From Annulohypoxylon bovei var. microspora (lineage: Eukaryota > Ascomycota > Sordariomycetes > Xylariales > Hypoxylaceae): 64,000 nt of DNA. Under the pieces are notes generated by a model. That model saw only the letters and a list, made by a program, of their open reading frames with translations, did no database searches and was not told where the DNA came from. This document shows positions 12,001 to 22,462 of the stretch, in pieces. Made by a program: the position numbers and the translations under genes. The stretch covers positions 331,418 through 395,417 of the forward strand of contig MU405225.1 of NCBI GenBank assembly GCA_022836615.1, given 5' to 3'. The first letter of the stretch is position 1, and each line of letters opens with the position of its first letter.

Positions 12001-13626
12001 GGCTCTATGAAGGCATGGATGCAACAGATGGAGCTGGTATTGAAAGATATCTACTCGTCAATTCGCGACGAAAGACTTCCTCTCTTTGGTGCTGAGCCAA
12101 GTCCCCCGCAGAGTCAAGCACAAAGTACCCTCTCAGTCATGGGCGTACTCAAGCGCAGTCCCAGTGTCTTATCAAAGGCCCCTTCCGAGGGCCAAATCCC
12201 TGTCCGTGGGAGAATCAACGACCCTGTCCGCCCTCCCGGAAGTAGATGGAATTCGAAGAGTCGATCGAGACCGAGATTTCCCGGCAATGGGTTGTCCTCT
12301 AGTCGTACCAGCTTCGATGATGGTAATTCGATCTGGAGTCCTACTACTTCATCTGCCACGTGGAGCCGTTACTCGTTGGGTAGGACTCAAACTTCGATGT
12401 CTGTTGACTCTTTCGGCTCGTACCCTCACGGTGACTACCAGCAATCGATTGGTTTCGCCAATGCGTTGAGTCAAGCAATAATTCGCGAGGATGTCCCTCC
12501 TGGCACTAGCGGACAGTCTATCGTGAGTGATGACTTCCAGAGTAATCAACTACTCGAAGATGAAACCCTAGAGCTCGCAGGCCCGCCTTGGGTCAAGGAA
12601 GGCATCGTCACTCATAAACACCACCTTGATGGCATGGATAAGAAGGCTAAAGAGCGGAACTGGACTGAGGTATTTGCTGTTGTTCAGAAGGGAACCATGA
12701 GCCTCTTCTCATTCTCGAGTAAATCTATGCGCCAGAAGTCTCGCGGTGGGCGGAAACCTCCCCCAGGGGCCGTCGTTGGTGGCGGAAACTGGCAGGAGAA
12801 TGCTACCAGCGTTGGGACCTTCTCGCTACGACAGACCCTCGCTTCTTCACTTCCTCCGCCTGGGTATTCTCGCAGTCGTTCGCATGTTTGGGCCCTCAGT
12901 CTACCTACGGGTGCTGTACACCTCTTCCAAGTCGGAACTCCCGACATCAGCAATGAGTTCGTGCTTGCGGTCAATTACTGGAGTGCTCGATTGAGCACGC
13001 ACCCGCTCGTTGGTGGCGTTAGCAATATAGAATATGGTTGGAGCGACACCATTATTAACAATGCTCTAGTCACGGCTATCAACGATCCCCCTCCGCCTCC
13101 GCGCCCAGGCAGCGCAGCAGCAGGTCGCTCGAGCATGCATAGCCGCCAAGGTAGCCTGCAAAGCAGTATTCGTTCGTCATTCGAAGTGGGTGGCAGCTCA
13201 CGCACCAAGCTACCTGGCGATCGGATTCACATTGCCGAATGGACACCACCGGCACAGTCGTTGCGCCCCAGCAACGCGTCTGAGTCTGAACAACTGGAGA
13301 CTCTCGATGCCTACGTCAAGTCTATAGGGGAAGACTTGAAGAAGCACAACCAACTCCGGTCACCTATGCTCCTAGCGTTCACTCCTCGAGGTCATAATGC
13401 GACAAAGGCGATGGCGAACTGGGAGCGGAAGTCTAGTTACCTACTGCGCGAGAACGTCAAGTTTAGTACATATGTCGATTGCCTGCAGCATGCTAAAACT
13501 AAGAGGGCTGAAATATACGCCGAGCGCGACAACGCTAGGCGCGCGGCGCGGGGTGAGGACTTGGATGACGACGAGGGCGCGCACGACGTGGAGGCGGATG
13601 TAACGATCCACGTCGACGAGGAATGA
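9068..13626 (+). CDS. Sec7-PH ARF guanine-nucleotide exchange factor (Syt1-like)
   Basis: Two exons, 9068-11597 and 11648-13626, give about 1,502 residues. The 50-bp intron (gtaaga...gctaac...tag) interrupts the Sec7 domain, and splicing yields FKTMDVIHTMCYSIMLLNTD. The frame is open upstream to 9023 but the first ATG is at 9068 (MHSSENSRR). Residues 1 to about 750 are disordered and rich in Ser, Pro and Arg, with proline clusters. The Sec7 domain spans about 750-920 and contains LRAETQQVDRILVAFS, whose Glu fits the glutamic finger, and LLNTDLHLADIDQKM. A PH domain follows at about 1150-1325 (GPPWVKEGIVTHKHHLDG to about NNALVTAIND), then a charged helical tail from about 1375. Sec7 domains catalyse GDP release from ARF GTPases at Golgi and endosomal membranes, and the PH domain gives phosphoinositide or ARF binding. 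The Sec7-then-PH order and the long disordered N-terminus resemble yeast Syt1 and its fungal relatives. Confidence 0.93.
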
Positions 13627-14559
13627 AGCTTCATCGGCAGCAGAATACGAGGGGTAGATCACAGCCCCAAAACTTTCCATTATTAATTCCTGTTTACGTT
13701 GGCTTCGGCACCGGCGTGTCAAGGTTACAAAATACAAGTGGCACGGACGAAAGGGTTTATTTTGTCTTTTACTACACGAGAAGATCCGGGGGGTAAGCTC
13801 GATACCCACAGCCTGGCGTACCCTCGGCTCTCTCGATCCGTACCGGTGTAGATATCGTTGTGTATGAGTTCCCTAGCTAGCTAGCTATTTCGAGAGCTTG
13901 CTCCTTGTGTGAATATTGATTGATTGAACGATTAAATGCGCGTATATTGTGAAGGTGACGTTCTAGTTCATCGGCATATAATGTGATGCAAGACTAACAT
14001 AAACAGTGAGCCATTAGTGTCATAAGCTGGAATTTACGTACGAACATACCATTACTATTTTCACATCTTAAGTAATAGCCGAGATACCATTTAATAGGTA
14101 AGTAATGTTGGATATAGGTTTTTTACGCAAGATTAATGTAGGTAGTACCTAATTATAAGCAATAATTATCAGTTTACGGGTTGCAAACGTCAGCGGATAA
14201 ACAATCTGCGTAAGCAAGACAAATTACACCTAAACATACCTAAATATCCCCCTATCCATAGCACTGCCAACGCTTCGAAATCAAAGCACCGATTTACTTA
14301 CCCGTCGTATTTGCATTGTTTCTCTATGGCGTCTGTCTGTTTATTTTCGCCCTCTCCTCTCTTCTTCGTTCACCAGGGGACTACCCCTTCACCTATCTAT
14401 TTCGTCTTATATGGCTCGAGGACGTACTCCGGTTCTTTTGGTTTAACAGACCTTGTTTTCGCAGTCAATATTTTCTTCGGGTTAGCAGGCAGTGCCTTCC
14501 CCGGTTGAGCTAGGTACCTACCTACCTAGGTACCATAGCGGCAAAGGGTGGTTTGGCAC

Positions 14560-14760
14560 AACGGTTATTTACCGCGAAATAACGGTTATTTTTCGAAGAT
14601 AACGGTTATCTTTTTCCAACAACGGTTATTTTTCGAAAATAACGATTGTTGTTTTTTAAAAACGATTATCGGCCAATCAAAACGATCATTTTCTATCAAT
14701 AACCATTTGAACTTCAAATAATCGTTCTTATTTCAACAACCATTCGTATTTCAACAACCA
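14560..14760. repeat. 20-bp-period degenerate tandem array (AACGGTTATT units)
   Basis: Units begin at 14560, 14581, 14601, 14621, 14641, 14661 and 14681, with weaker continuation to 14760. Each starts with aacggttatt or a close variant (aacgattatc, aacgatcatt) followed by about ten variable bases such as tttcgaaaat. The unit decays from left to right. The spacing is almost exactly two helical turns. It is not coding. It may be subterminal binding sites of a DNA transposon or an old minisatellite. Confidence 0.75.
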
Positions 14761-14869
14761 CTGCTTAGATATAACCCTTTTTAATCATTTCAATAGCTTG
14801 GCTTCGATTAGTAATGCATACCGTACTAACCTTTTAACTTAAAGTTTTTTTTTTCAAAGTAAACAATCC

Positions 14870-14920
14870 CTTCTCACCCTTCTCAACCACCTTTTCAACC
14901 ACCTTCTCGACCACCTTCCC
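14870..14920. repeat. 12-bp tandem repeat, about three units
   Basis: The unit cttctcaaccac is repeated with single transitions (cttttcaaccac, cttctcgaccac) and trails off into cttccc. It lies between genes with no coding role visible. Confidence 0.6.
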
Positions 14921-15608
14921 ACACATACATCGAATCTAACCAAGTCAAGTCAAACCAGGTCAGTCTAATCCAATGTCTCGTCAAATCAATCTAATCTACT
15001 CACGTGTTAGATCTGTCTATTCGAAAGTTAATAACCTAATCGCGTCAAGTAAGTATCGCCATCAATCGCCATCAACTAAGTCAAGCTAACCAAGCCATTT
15101 CTACTAGGCTAGTCAAATAGAACCAGTTCAAGTAAGTCAGCTCTAGTCAAATCTACCTGGTGAAGCTATTCTAATCTTCTAAGTAGGTAGGTAAGAGGTA
15201 GGTAGGTGTAGCTACCCACCTGCAGGTATTCAGGTTAGTAATCTAGTCGCGTCAAGTCAGTGTTTAGATCAATAGGTATGTTTACAATAGCCACTCCATA
15301 GCAACCAGCCCATAATAGCCACTTTACATAAAACATTATGCAAATTTAAAATTAGATTTAATTGTAAACTATCGTATGAAAATAAGAAGCATTTGCAGGT
15401 CAAAAAGCGTTGTCAGGTAAAAAAAACCGTTTTCAACCCACCAATCATTTGCCCCCAACTAGATGATCATTAATGGGAAGACTTTAATCTACGTTCAACT
15501 ACCGTTATTGAAAAGCATATATTGCCTGTACGGTAGGTAGCGCTTTCTCTAATTCAGGAGTCAGCGGTTTCCCCCACCCACTTGAAGAAACCACGGCGGG
15601 CGCCCCGC

Positions 15609-16196
15609 CTAAGCAAACAGCATATCTTCCGTCTGCGAAAACAGCACGTCCTCCACATGCGGAAACAGCGTCTCCTCCGCCTGCGGAAACAGCGGCTCCT
15701 CCTCCTCCACCCCGTACACCTTATTCTGGAGATACGAGCGCGCCTGCTCTACGAAAGCACCCGTCCGCGCAAAAACTTCCGCATCGCTAGGTAAGGCCTC
15801 CTGCAGCGACTCGTACCACGTGCTTTTCATCGTGGTGAAGATTTGTTCTCCGGCGCTCGCGCACCGCACCGCGCCGCGGAAGAACACCGGCCACACGATC
15901 CACCACGCTACGACTAGCGCGCACACCCCGAGGGTTTGGAGGGTGCTGCGCAACCCCCAGGCGCGCGCGCGCTGCGAGCTTTGTTGCTGCTGGTACGCTT
16001 GTCGCCCGTTGGGCGCGTTGTAGGGGGCGTGTCTGGGGGCTTGCGTGACACGGGGTCGGGGTGCGGGTGGACTGGGGGCGTTGGGGGCGCGGGCGCGGCT
16101 CGCGGGTAGGATGTAGACGGGGATGACGACGAGGGCGAGGATGACGGGCACGATGTACGGCACGAACATGACCATGATGGTTTCGGTGGTGTTCAT
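15609..16196 (-). CDS. Two-TM hypothetical protein with C-terminal Phe/acidic repeats
   Basis: A single-exon frame of 195 residues starts at a clear ATG (16196). A hydrophobic segment near residues 11-30 (VPYIVPVILALVVIPVYIL) and another near 87-106 (LGVCALVVAWWIVWPVFF) predict two membrane spans, separated by an Ala/Pro/Arg/Gln-rich linker. The last 30 residues carry about three 9-residue repeats of the type LFPQAEET / LFPHVEDV / LFSQTEDM, encoded by 27-bp DNA repeats at 15610-15710. GC content and codon use are well above the surrounding DNA, which supports coding. I do not recognise the family. A small organelle or plasma-membrane protein is the most that can be said. Confidence 0.65.
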   Translation of the reverse strand: MNTTETIMVMFVPYIVPVILALVVIPVYILPASRARAPNAPSPPAPRPRVTQAPRHAPYNAPNGRQAYQQQQSSQRARAWGLRSTLQTLGVCALVVAWWIVWPVFFRGAVRCASAGEQIFTTMKSTWYESLQEALPSDAEVFARTGAFVEQARSYLQNKVYGVEEEEPLFPQAEETLFPHVEDVLFSQTEDMLFA

Positions 16197-16838
16197 GGTT
16201 GTGGCCTTTGGGCGGAAGTACTTAGCTATGGGTGGATAAGTTGGGCTATATTTGGATCAATGTTAACTCCTTGCGAAGACTTAAGTAGGTACTTGAAAAT
16301 TATCAAACTTGATCTTAGGGACACGTTGGTCGGAATTTACAGCGGTGAAAAGCTTTGGTGATGTTATATACCATCGTACGTTGGAAAAACAAGGGCTTTG
16401 GGAGTAGACAATTACATTACGAGACACCACATGGTCTTTGTTGAGGTCGTTCGTACTACGGGTTCTTCGTTTCAGATGGAGGATAATATGGGAAAACAAA
16501 GGATATTGAGAACACGGTGGAAATCCAGGTGGGTTAATTTAAGCGTCCTAGATATGGATACTTCTTATACTTCACTACCTACCTAGGTGTATTGGTAGGC
16601 ATTTACATGGTAGGTGATTTAGTATACTACGCCTCTCAGTTTCACAGATACGTTATTAGATGGGGGTCAAGCTATCGCATTCGGCTATTTAGGAAACGGT
16701 ATGTACTCCGTTCTTCCTATGAGCGTCGAGGCTCGATAGGGAGTTGCTCATCAGGCAACTAACGTAAGGAATCATCATCTTACACAGGACTTTCGTAAGC
16801 TCAAAGACCGTCATCAGCAGAATGCCTCAAGTCTCCTC
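16197..16838. other. Intergenic between two minus-strand genes
   Basis: The promoter of the two-TM gene lies next to 16197 and the 3' region of the AAA ATPase gene ends at 16838. A TACCTA run occurs near 16577-16586. Nothing else is recognisable. Confidence 0.5.
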
Positions 16839-19334
16839 TCAGATCGTGTACTCGGCTCGCTTGCGGCGCTCCACAAGCATCTTCGTAATCTCGCGCGAAA
16901 CATGGAAATGATCTTCCATACCCCCCTTCAGCACCGTAGACATGACGTTATTCACCAGTGTTTGTACGTCGCGGGCGTTACCCCAGAAAGGCAGCGAGGC
17001 CAGCTCGACGAAGCCCTTGTCGATCGTCTGCCATTTCGCCATGTTCTCCATCTCGAAGTAACGTCGTGGCTTGAGCGAATTGAACAGCAGGTCACGGCAG
17101 TCTCGTGGAGCCAAGTTCTCGAATTCGATGGTCTCGGGGAATCGACTGTTCAGACCGGGGTTGGTTGCTAGTAGTCGGTTTATCTCCGCGTCGTAGCCTG
17201 CCAGAATGACGACGAGTTTGTTGCGGAACTTGTCTTGAGTCAGGAGGTCGACTATCTCGGCTACGGCCTCGGAGGCATACGAGTTGTCGGACTTGGATGC
17301 GAGTCGGTACGCCTCGTCGATAAATAGAACCTTTCCGAGTGCTTTCTCGAACACCTTTCTCGTCTGAGGTCCGGTCTGGCCTACGCACTGTCCGATCAGA
17401 TCCGATGCCGAACACTCAACTATCTCCGTCGTGGCGAGGAAGCCGAGGTTGTAGAATACCTTGCCCATCTTTCTCGCGGTAGTGGTCTTGCCGGTGCCCG
17501 GGGGACCGCGGAAGATGAAGTTAAACGGAATGAAGTCTCGTGGTTCGCCGAAATTAACTCCCTTTGCAGCTTTCACGACTTTCTGCCATCCCTCAAGTTT
17601 CTCTACGAGAGACTTTACGCAAACCATACCACTGAATAACTCCTTGATGTCCGCTGCCGCTCGGTCGATGCGGTCGAAATCCTCATCCATGTCGCCCGGC
17701 TCTAGGATTTGAATCGATTCTACGGTCTGGGTTTCGAGATTGGCGAGTCTGGTACGCTGGCGCTCCTTCGCTCGAGTCAAGAGGGTATCAATCTCACCCG
17801 CGTTGGCGAACAACACTGAGTTTCGCGAGCGCTCGAGAACATCCATGGCGACCTGCTTCGTGTCACTACTAGCCTTCAATCCATCCTTGGCGAGCTTCAG
17901 CTCCAGGATCTGGCGGAGCTCTTCCTTAGTGTAGTCTTCGAACACGAACGCCGATGACATTGGGAATCTGTGAGCCAGGCCCGGGTTGGTGTCTCGGAAC
18001 ATGTCTTCCATCTTCTGACGGTATCCGAGTAGGAGAACGCAGCGATCTTCATTGTCGCCGCCCTGAATCTCTCCGACAAGAGTGTCAATCACGCCAGTTC
18101 TGAAACTGTCGGTTTTTTCATGGTCGCCGCGGTTGTTAAGCATGTATGCCTCGTCGATGATAAGCACCTTGCCCTTTGCTTCTCTCAGAATCTGCTTCGT
18201 GAGCCTTTCCGACTGGCCAGTGTACGGACCGACGAAATCGGCTGGGGTCTTGACGAGTATCTCAGAGCTAGAGAGAAGGCCGGCGTCGCACAGGAGCTGA
18301 GCGTAGAGTTTGGCTACCGTCGTCTTGCCTGTGCCTGGGTTGCCGAGGAATAGTTTGTTGAGGGAAGTTTTGACGAGCGGCAACTCTGCGAGCTCTCTGT
18401 CGTAATTCCACTGCAGCTGGTAAAATAAAGACTTGATCGCAGTCTTCACAGATTCCATGCCTATCATGGCATCGAGCTTCTTCCACGATTCGTTGTCTTC
18501 TAAGACTCGTGACGGGGGAGGACCGAGCAGATCTTCTTGAGTTAGGATGCGAGCGTCGAAGTCTTTGGAGGTCTTAAACTCTCCCAAGAGTCGAACGTAT
18601 TGACGTCGAATGATCGTAGGAATAATATTCTCCATCAGTCGAAAGTTGCTAAACTCGGAAGTTCCTCGACCTTTGGCGAGTCGTCTCATGAGGACTTTCG
18701 TAGCTAGTCCATTGATTGCAGATCCTTTGACTTGGACTGTACCGCCGAACTTCTTGGATAGCTCTTGTACGAAAACTTCATATAGCTCGTGTTCGGTGAA
18801 GTCTTGGAGATGGATACTTATGCTCGTGATGCGTTCACGCCTTGCCTTCGCTTCACATAATCCTTGCAGGTTATCTTGCGAATTGCCGACGATAATAGAG
18901 ACACTTCCTTGATCCGTCTCCATGCGAACAGTGTAGCCGAATGAATCCGCGTTGTCCTTATTATTGTTAGTTTGAGAAAATGATTTATCTTTTCCATTAC
19001 TTACGTATGCACGACCTGCGAGCTGCGCAATTGGGCTCTGAGAAACGTTGACATCTTGCAGGAATTTGACATAATGCTTCGCGATGGTCTTCTTTCCTAC
19101 GCCCGGATTTCCAGTGAATACCACGTTAAGTTCTTCGGTCGAGGGTTTAAGACCCTTCTTGGCCTTCGCGAGCGCGACTGTGAAAGCAATCTCAACGACG
19201 CGGGCCTTGGCGTCTTCGATGCCGAGCATTTCCATGATGGAGTCCATGGCCTCGCTTTCCACACCGTAGCTTGCCTTAATGTGTTTCCATGTCTCCTTGG
19301 CTTCGGAACGGTGAACGGGAAATGGATTCTCCAT
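16839..19334 (-). CDS. Triple AAA+ ATPase of the CbbX/SpoVK type
   Basis: The frame codes for 831 residues from the first in-frame ATG (19334). It stays open about 315 nt further upstream without any ATG, so an upstream exon is possible. Three AAA+ modules follow one another. Module 1 has an altered P-loop (GNPGVGKKT near residue 75) and no clear Walker B, so it is probably catalytically dead. Module 2 has GNPGTGKTT near residue 330, KVLIIDEAYML and a sensor-like region with NPGLAHRFP. Module 3 has GPPGTGKTTTA near residue 608, KVLFIDEAYRL and NPGLNSRFP. The IDEAY Walker B and NPGL-RFP motif are characteristic of the CbbX/SpoVK group, ATP-driven remodelling proteins. Fungal members with several AAA units are common and largely uncharacterised. 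Its substrate is unknown. The PIP-kinase-like gene lies just upstream on the same strand without overlap. Confidence 0.87.
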   Translation of the reverse strand: MENPFPVHRSEAKETWKHIKASYGVESEAMDSIMEMLGIEDAKARVVEIAFTVALAKAKKGLKPSTEELNVVFTGNPGVGKKTIAKHYVKFLQDVNVSQSPIAQLAGRAYVSNGKDKSFSQTNNNKDNADSFGYTVRMETDQGSVSIIVGNSQDNLQGLCEAKARRERITSISIHLQDFTEHELYEVFVQELSKKFGGTVQVKGSAINGLATKVLMRRLAKGRGTSEFSNFRLMENIIPTIIRRQYVRLLGEFKTSKDFDARILTQEDLLGPPPSRVLEDNESWKKLDAMIGMESVKTAIKSLFYQLQWNYDRELAELPLVKTSLNKLFLGNPGTGKTTVAKLYAQLLCDAGLLSSSEILVKTPADFVGPYTGQSERLTKQILREAKGKVLIIDEAYMLNNRGDHEKTDSFRTGVIDTLVGEIQGGDNEDRCVLLLGYRQKMEDMFRDTNPGLAHRFPMSSAFVFEDYTKEELRQILELKLAKDGLKASSDTKQVAMDVLERSRNSVLFANAGEIDTLLTRAKERQRTRLANLETQTVESIQILEPGDMDEDFDRIDRAAADIKELFSGMVCVKSLVEKLEGWQKVVKAAKGVNFGEPRDFIPFNFIFRGPPGTGKTTTARKMGKVFYNLGFLATTEIVECSASDLIGQCVGQTGPQTRKVFEKALGKVLFIDEAYRLASKSDNSYASEAVAEIVDLLTQDKFRNKLVVILAGYDAEINRLLATNPGLNSRFPETIEFENLAPRDCRDLLFNSLKPRRYFEMENMAKWQTIDKGFVELASLPFWGNARDVQTLVNNVMSTVLKGGMEDHFHVSREITKMLVERRKRAEYTI

Positions 19335-20202
19335 TGTTTTGGTTTCGTCGAGTAGACCTGTATCCGCGTGGTGGAAAGGAGCTCCAGATGTATGCTTCCA
19401 ACCTTTCTGATCGTCGGAATCTATGGGCACCTTTTCTGAAGAATATTTGTGTAGAAGAGATTTACTAGTGTCAAGTGAATAATTGAGAGAAGAAATGGGG
19501 ATGGTTGTTGAAAAGATCAGTAACTTTCGGAACTTCTCAAGGGCTGGTGTGTTGGTAGATGGGTTTGCCAAAGTGGTCTTTTGTTCTTGTACGAATCTTG
19601 GAGTGCCTTCTTCTACAGAGGGTACTTTGTCTACTAGGTAGGTTACCTTCTGGCTTAGCTAGATGCTACCAGAAGGCTGTGTATGGTAAGAGAGACGCGT
19701 TGTTTGTTAGGTGATGTCTTTCCTATCCATAGATGTCAAGGCAGATAGGTAGATGAATTTTGGGTGGCAAGGAAAAAAGGTTGGACAAGGTAAGTTAGGA
19801 AACTATCACTGAATAAAACACAGAGATAGTACAGGTAGAGGCCTGAGTAAACCCCATTTTAATCGGTTGTTAAGTTTTCTAACTTGGACGTCGCATAAAT
19901 GACAAATACGCAATAAAGGGGAGACTAGCACTAGCCCCTATGTTGAAAGGACGGAAGGAACTGAAATATTACGGGGACTTGAAGGCTCTCGCCTAGCCTA
20001 GATAATGATGAAGTACTGCATTTATAAGCTAGCTTCTCCGTAAAAAAATGTAATTGAGGAAATAATTTGGGGGTATCTTGGAAATTCGTATCATCATACA
20101 TCAACACAAGAGTAAAGATGGTAAAATACCACAACTTGTCCCCCTTTCCACGAGCGCCGTATGCTATCCGCTAACCCAGAAAAAATAGAAATGTCCTATT
20201 CC
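19335..20202. other. Upstream region of the AAA gene
   Basis: The part at 19335-19650 is open in the AAA frame but lacks an ATG, so it may be 5' exon sequence or leader. A TAGGTAGGT run lies at 19635-19643. I see no further gene up to the stop of the PIP-kinase-like gene at 20203. Confidence 0.45.
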
Positions 20203-21336
20203 TTACTCCCGTACTTCGACGAGCTCCGTACACATGTTTAGAAACCGATCCCGATATTCTTTGCTGTCAGCAGTGATACTCATAGGCCCTTGATCGCCGA
20301 TGAGATTATAGCCCCTGACCAAGCCTGTCATTGCCTTCGCATGAACCGTGTGCTTTGCCCAGAAGAAATCTAGTATGGCGGCTCTATAGACTTCCTTGCC
20401 ATCGCTCGATGCGACTCCCATACGCCAGGTTGGTGGACTTGGAGGCGAAAAAAGCGGCTGGGCGGGAGGAATGGACTCGTCAGTGGTTTGTCCCGACTGA
20501 AGTTGTAGCTCGGATGTGGCCTCTGACGCGTCTGTGGCAGAGATCCGAACAAGAAAGAGCGAATAGTCAACAGCATTGCAGTTTGCAAGGAGGCGGGTGT
20601 CGTTTTCAAGCTGGCGCTTGAATTGGGTGGCTTGAGCCTCTGATAGTCGAATTTTGTCGTTAAATTCGTCGGCAAGCTTCGACTTGGTTGCCTCGGAAGC
20701 CAAAGCTCCACCAGCGATGTCCCTCTCAGGGAAGAAATAGGAGGTAGGCTTGAGGTCCCATGCTTCCCATTTTGGGATTGAACTCCCTTGAGCTTCTTGG
20801 TCTTTGCCGTACAGGATATTCTCCATGATAATGTGGTGGCTTGGCGCGAGGCCTAGGATCACACCAATACTCTGATGGTTGTTCTCAAGGAAGTCGGTGA
20901 TGCGCACCAGCAGACTGGAACGGTTGGCACGCATGTGATCGGCATAAGGTAATATCATATCGTTCTTGAAGAAGCCATGCTCGAAATATCTGGGGATAGA
21001 CTTAACCAGATAGGTATTGTCGATAGTATGGAAGAAAGTAGAGCCGCTGTAACCCATATCACCCATAGGGATCAGCGCTCTCTTGTCCTTTTTGTTGTTG
21101 AGCTTCTGTTTCTTGATATCAAAGCTGTCTCTGTAATCATCCTCCCTGATCTGCCAAACGCTACGCAGTGCCTTGAATAGATCTGGTTGCACCAGCCGAA
21201 AGCTCAACCAGTAGATGTAAAAGAGACGAAGAACTCGCGCTAATAACGAGGGTTTGCGAGGGGGCGTCCCATCCTCTTTGCTAGTTAGAATAGCATAGAC
21301 TATGGAACGCGCGACCAATATATCACGCCGCGCCAT
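20203..21336 (-). CDS. Phosphatidylinositol-phosphate kinase (PIPK)-like protein
   Basis: A single exon of 377 residues starts at ATG 21336. The order of blocks matches the PIP kinase fold: a glycine-rich nucleotide loop (GYSGSTFFHTIDNTYLVKSI, where the Lys fits the ATP-binding lysine), then HHIIMENIL, WDLKPTSYF in place of the usual DLKGS block, NDTRLLANCNAVDYSLFLV (equivalent of the MDYSLL motif), and ILDFFWAKHTVHAKAM followed by SKEYRDRFLNMC at the end. PIPKs phosphorylate phosphatidylinositol phosphates at membranes. At 377 residues this is a compact, diverged member without MORN or FYVE domains. The conserved DLKGS Gly-Ser is replaced by Pro-Thr-Ser, so substrate and activity are uncertain. 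A membrane-proximal helix (LFYIYWLSFRLV) near residue 40 is also unusual. Confidence 0.75.
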   Translation of the reverse strand: MARRDILVARSIVYAILTSKEDGTPPRKPSLLARVLRLFYIYWLSFRLVQPDLFKALRSVWQIREDDYRDSFDIKKQKLNNKKDKRALIPMGDMGYSGSTFFHTIDNTYLVKSIPRYFEHGFFKNDMILPYADHMRANRSSLLVRITDFLENNHQSIGVILGLAPSHHIIMENILYGKDQEAQGSSIPKWEAWDLKPTSYFFPERDIAGGALASEATKSKLADEFNDKIRLSEAQATQFKRQLENDTRLLANCNAVDYSLFLVRISATDASEATSELQLQSGQTTDESIPPAQPLFSPPSPPTWRMGVASSDGKEVYRAAILDFFWAKHTVHAKAMTGLVRGYNLIGDQGPMSITADSKEYRDRFLNMCTELVEVRE

Positions 21337-21730
21337 GTTGAAAGAGTCTCACCTTGGATGAGATAGAGAAGAAGAACTACCTACCTAAGCAGTTGTAAAA
21401 AGTTTCAAGTAAATACATGTCGGTACTACTTACTAATCCTGTGTACCTACTAATCCTGTGTACCTGCATAAGAGGAAGAAATGCTCCACTCCGGTGAGAC
21501 GAACGCGGAATGACGTCACCAATTGATAAATACATGTCACCAACTCTATGAAATAACTTTGAGATAATGTTTTTATTCCGCATACATAACTAAATGAAAT
21601 ATCAAAACTCCTTAACTCCTACCTAACCGACAGACCTGATTCTTATACTTCCTGAATTGGGATCATGGTTTAATCTTATACTACAAAGTATAAAGGATAG
21701 AAAGGATAAGCTGTGTATGGGCTGAGATGA
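21337..21730. other. Short intergenic region
   Basis: The upstream region of the PIPK-like gene contains a duplicated actaatcctgtgtacctrc unit near 21431-21466. No gene is visible. Confidence 0.45.
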
Positions 21731-22462
21731 TTATGGACTTTGCTGTGTCAACCGTCGCGCGCCGTCGTCGACCATCGCCCTGGAATAGTATCGGTGGAGG
21801 AATTCAACCATAAAAGGAGCCGGCTTCTTCCCTGTAGGCTCCGCGCTATTGAAGAATACCGTCTTTAATCCAACGTCAACCGTACCAGCCTGCTTGTTGA
21901 ACTTAGCGCTTATGACAAACAGTCCGTCCACTTCGCGCGGTCCGGGTTCTAGTGGCGATCCACCACCTCTCAGCATCACAGAGTTGCGCGTCCTCTCTAC
22001 CACTTCGAAATGGTCCGAGAATCGGGTCCCTAGTTCATACTTGGAAGATGCCAATTGCTGTTGTTCAAACAGTTGGCTTTCCGTCTTAGGTCCTTTGTTG
22101 GTGAATGACATAATAGTGCGCTGAGGCGCATACGCTGCGAGACACTATCAGCCTAGACGTCTCATTCTATCATGTCGGAACCTACCGTATCCAGCCCACG
22201 CGCCGCGACAGAATTCAGTTGTCAAGGCCTCTTCGTTGTCTCGGAGCTCGGGTCGAACTTCAGATAAAGGTACACTCTTCCAGCAGATGTCTTGGATCGA
22301 TGGATTGCGATGTCGGTTGAACTTTTTGAAACTCTTGCTGGCCCATAGCTCGTCGTCTGCTGATAGTGGAGTCGTAAGATTGGTCGTCGCAGTCAGGTAA
22401 CCTACGCCACCGGTCGCCGCCACCGCCAGCGCTGTACCTAGAGTCTTGCGAATCAAACCCAT
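21731..22462 (-). CDS. Conserved fungal protein with N-terminal membrane anchor
   Basis: Two exons (22462-22186 and 22134-21731) encode 226 residues. The 51-bp intron has donor gtaggt and acceptor tcgcag. Splicing joins CRGAWAGYA to YAPQRTIMSFTNKGPKTESQLF. The start MGLIRKTLGTALAV is the first ATG (a TTG-started extension to 22471 is not likely) and fits fungal relatives that begin MGL-RK. A hydrophobic segment near residues 8-27 is the only membrane span. The remainder has the pattern HFEVVERT, a Pro-rich turn, GLFVISAKFNKQAGTVDVGLKTVFF and a C-terminal LHRYYSRAMVDDGARRL. I recognise it as a widespread Sordariomycete and Dothideomycete family without known function. A mitochondrial or ER location is plausible from the N-terminus but not shown. 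Confidence 0.82.

Larger units (their letters stand above)
13627..15608. other. Intergenic, repeat-bearing
   Basis: No gene is visible. A short TAGC microsatellite occurs near 13870-13886 and TACC/TAGG runs near 14510-14534 and 15182-15212. A 20-bp-period array fills 14560-14760 and is listed separately. Around 14870-14920 a 12-bp unit (ccttytcaacca) is repeated about three times, and 14935-15270 is low-complexity with recurring caagtcaa and tcaagt words. Confidence 0.6.

Noticed and set aside
14560..14760. CRISPR-like repeat array
   Set aside because: Units directly abut without distinct spacers of constant type, the half-units decay gradually, and the genome is eukaryotic.
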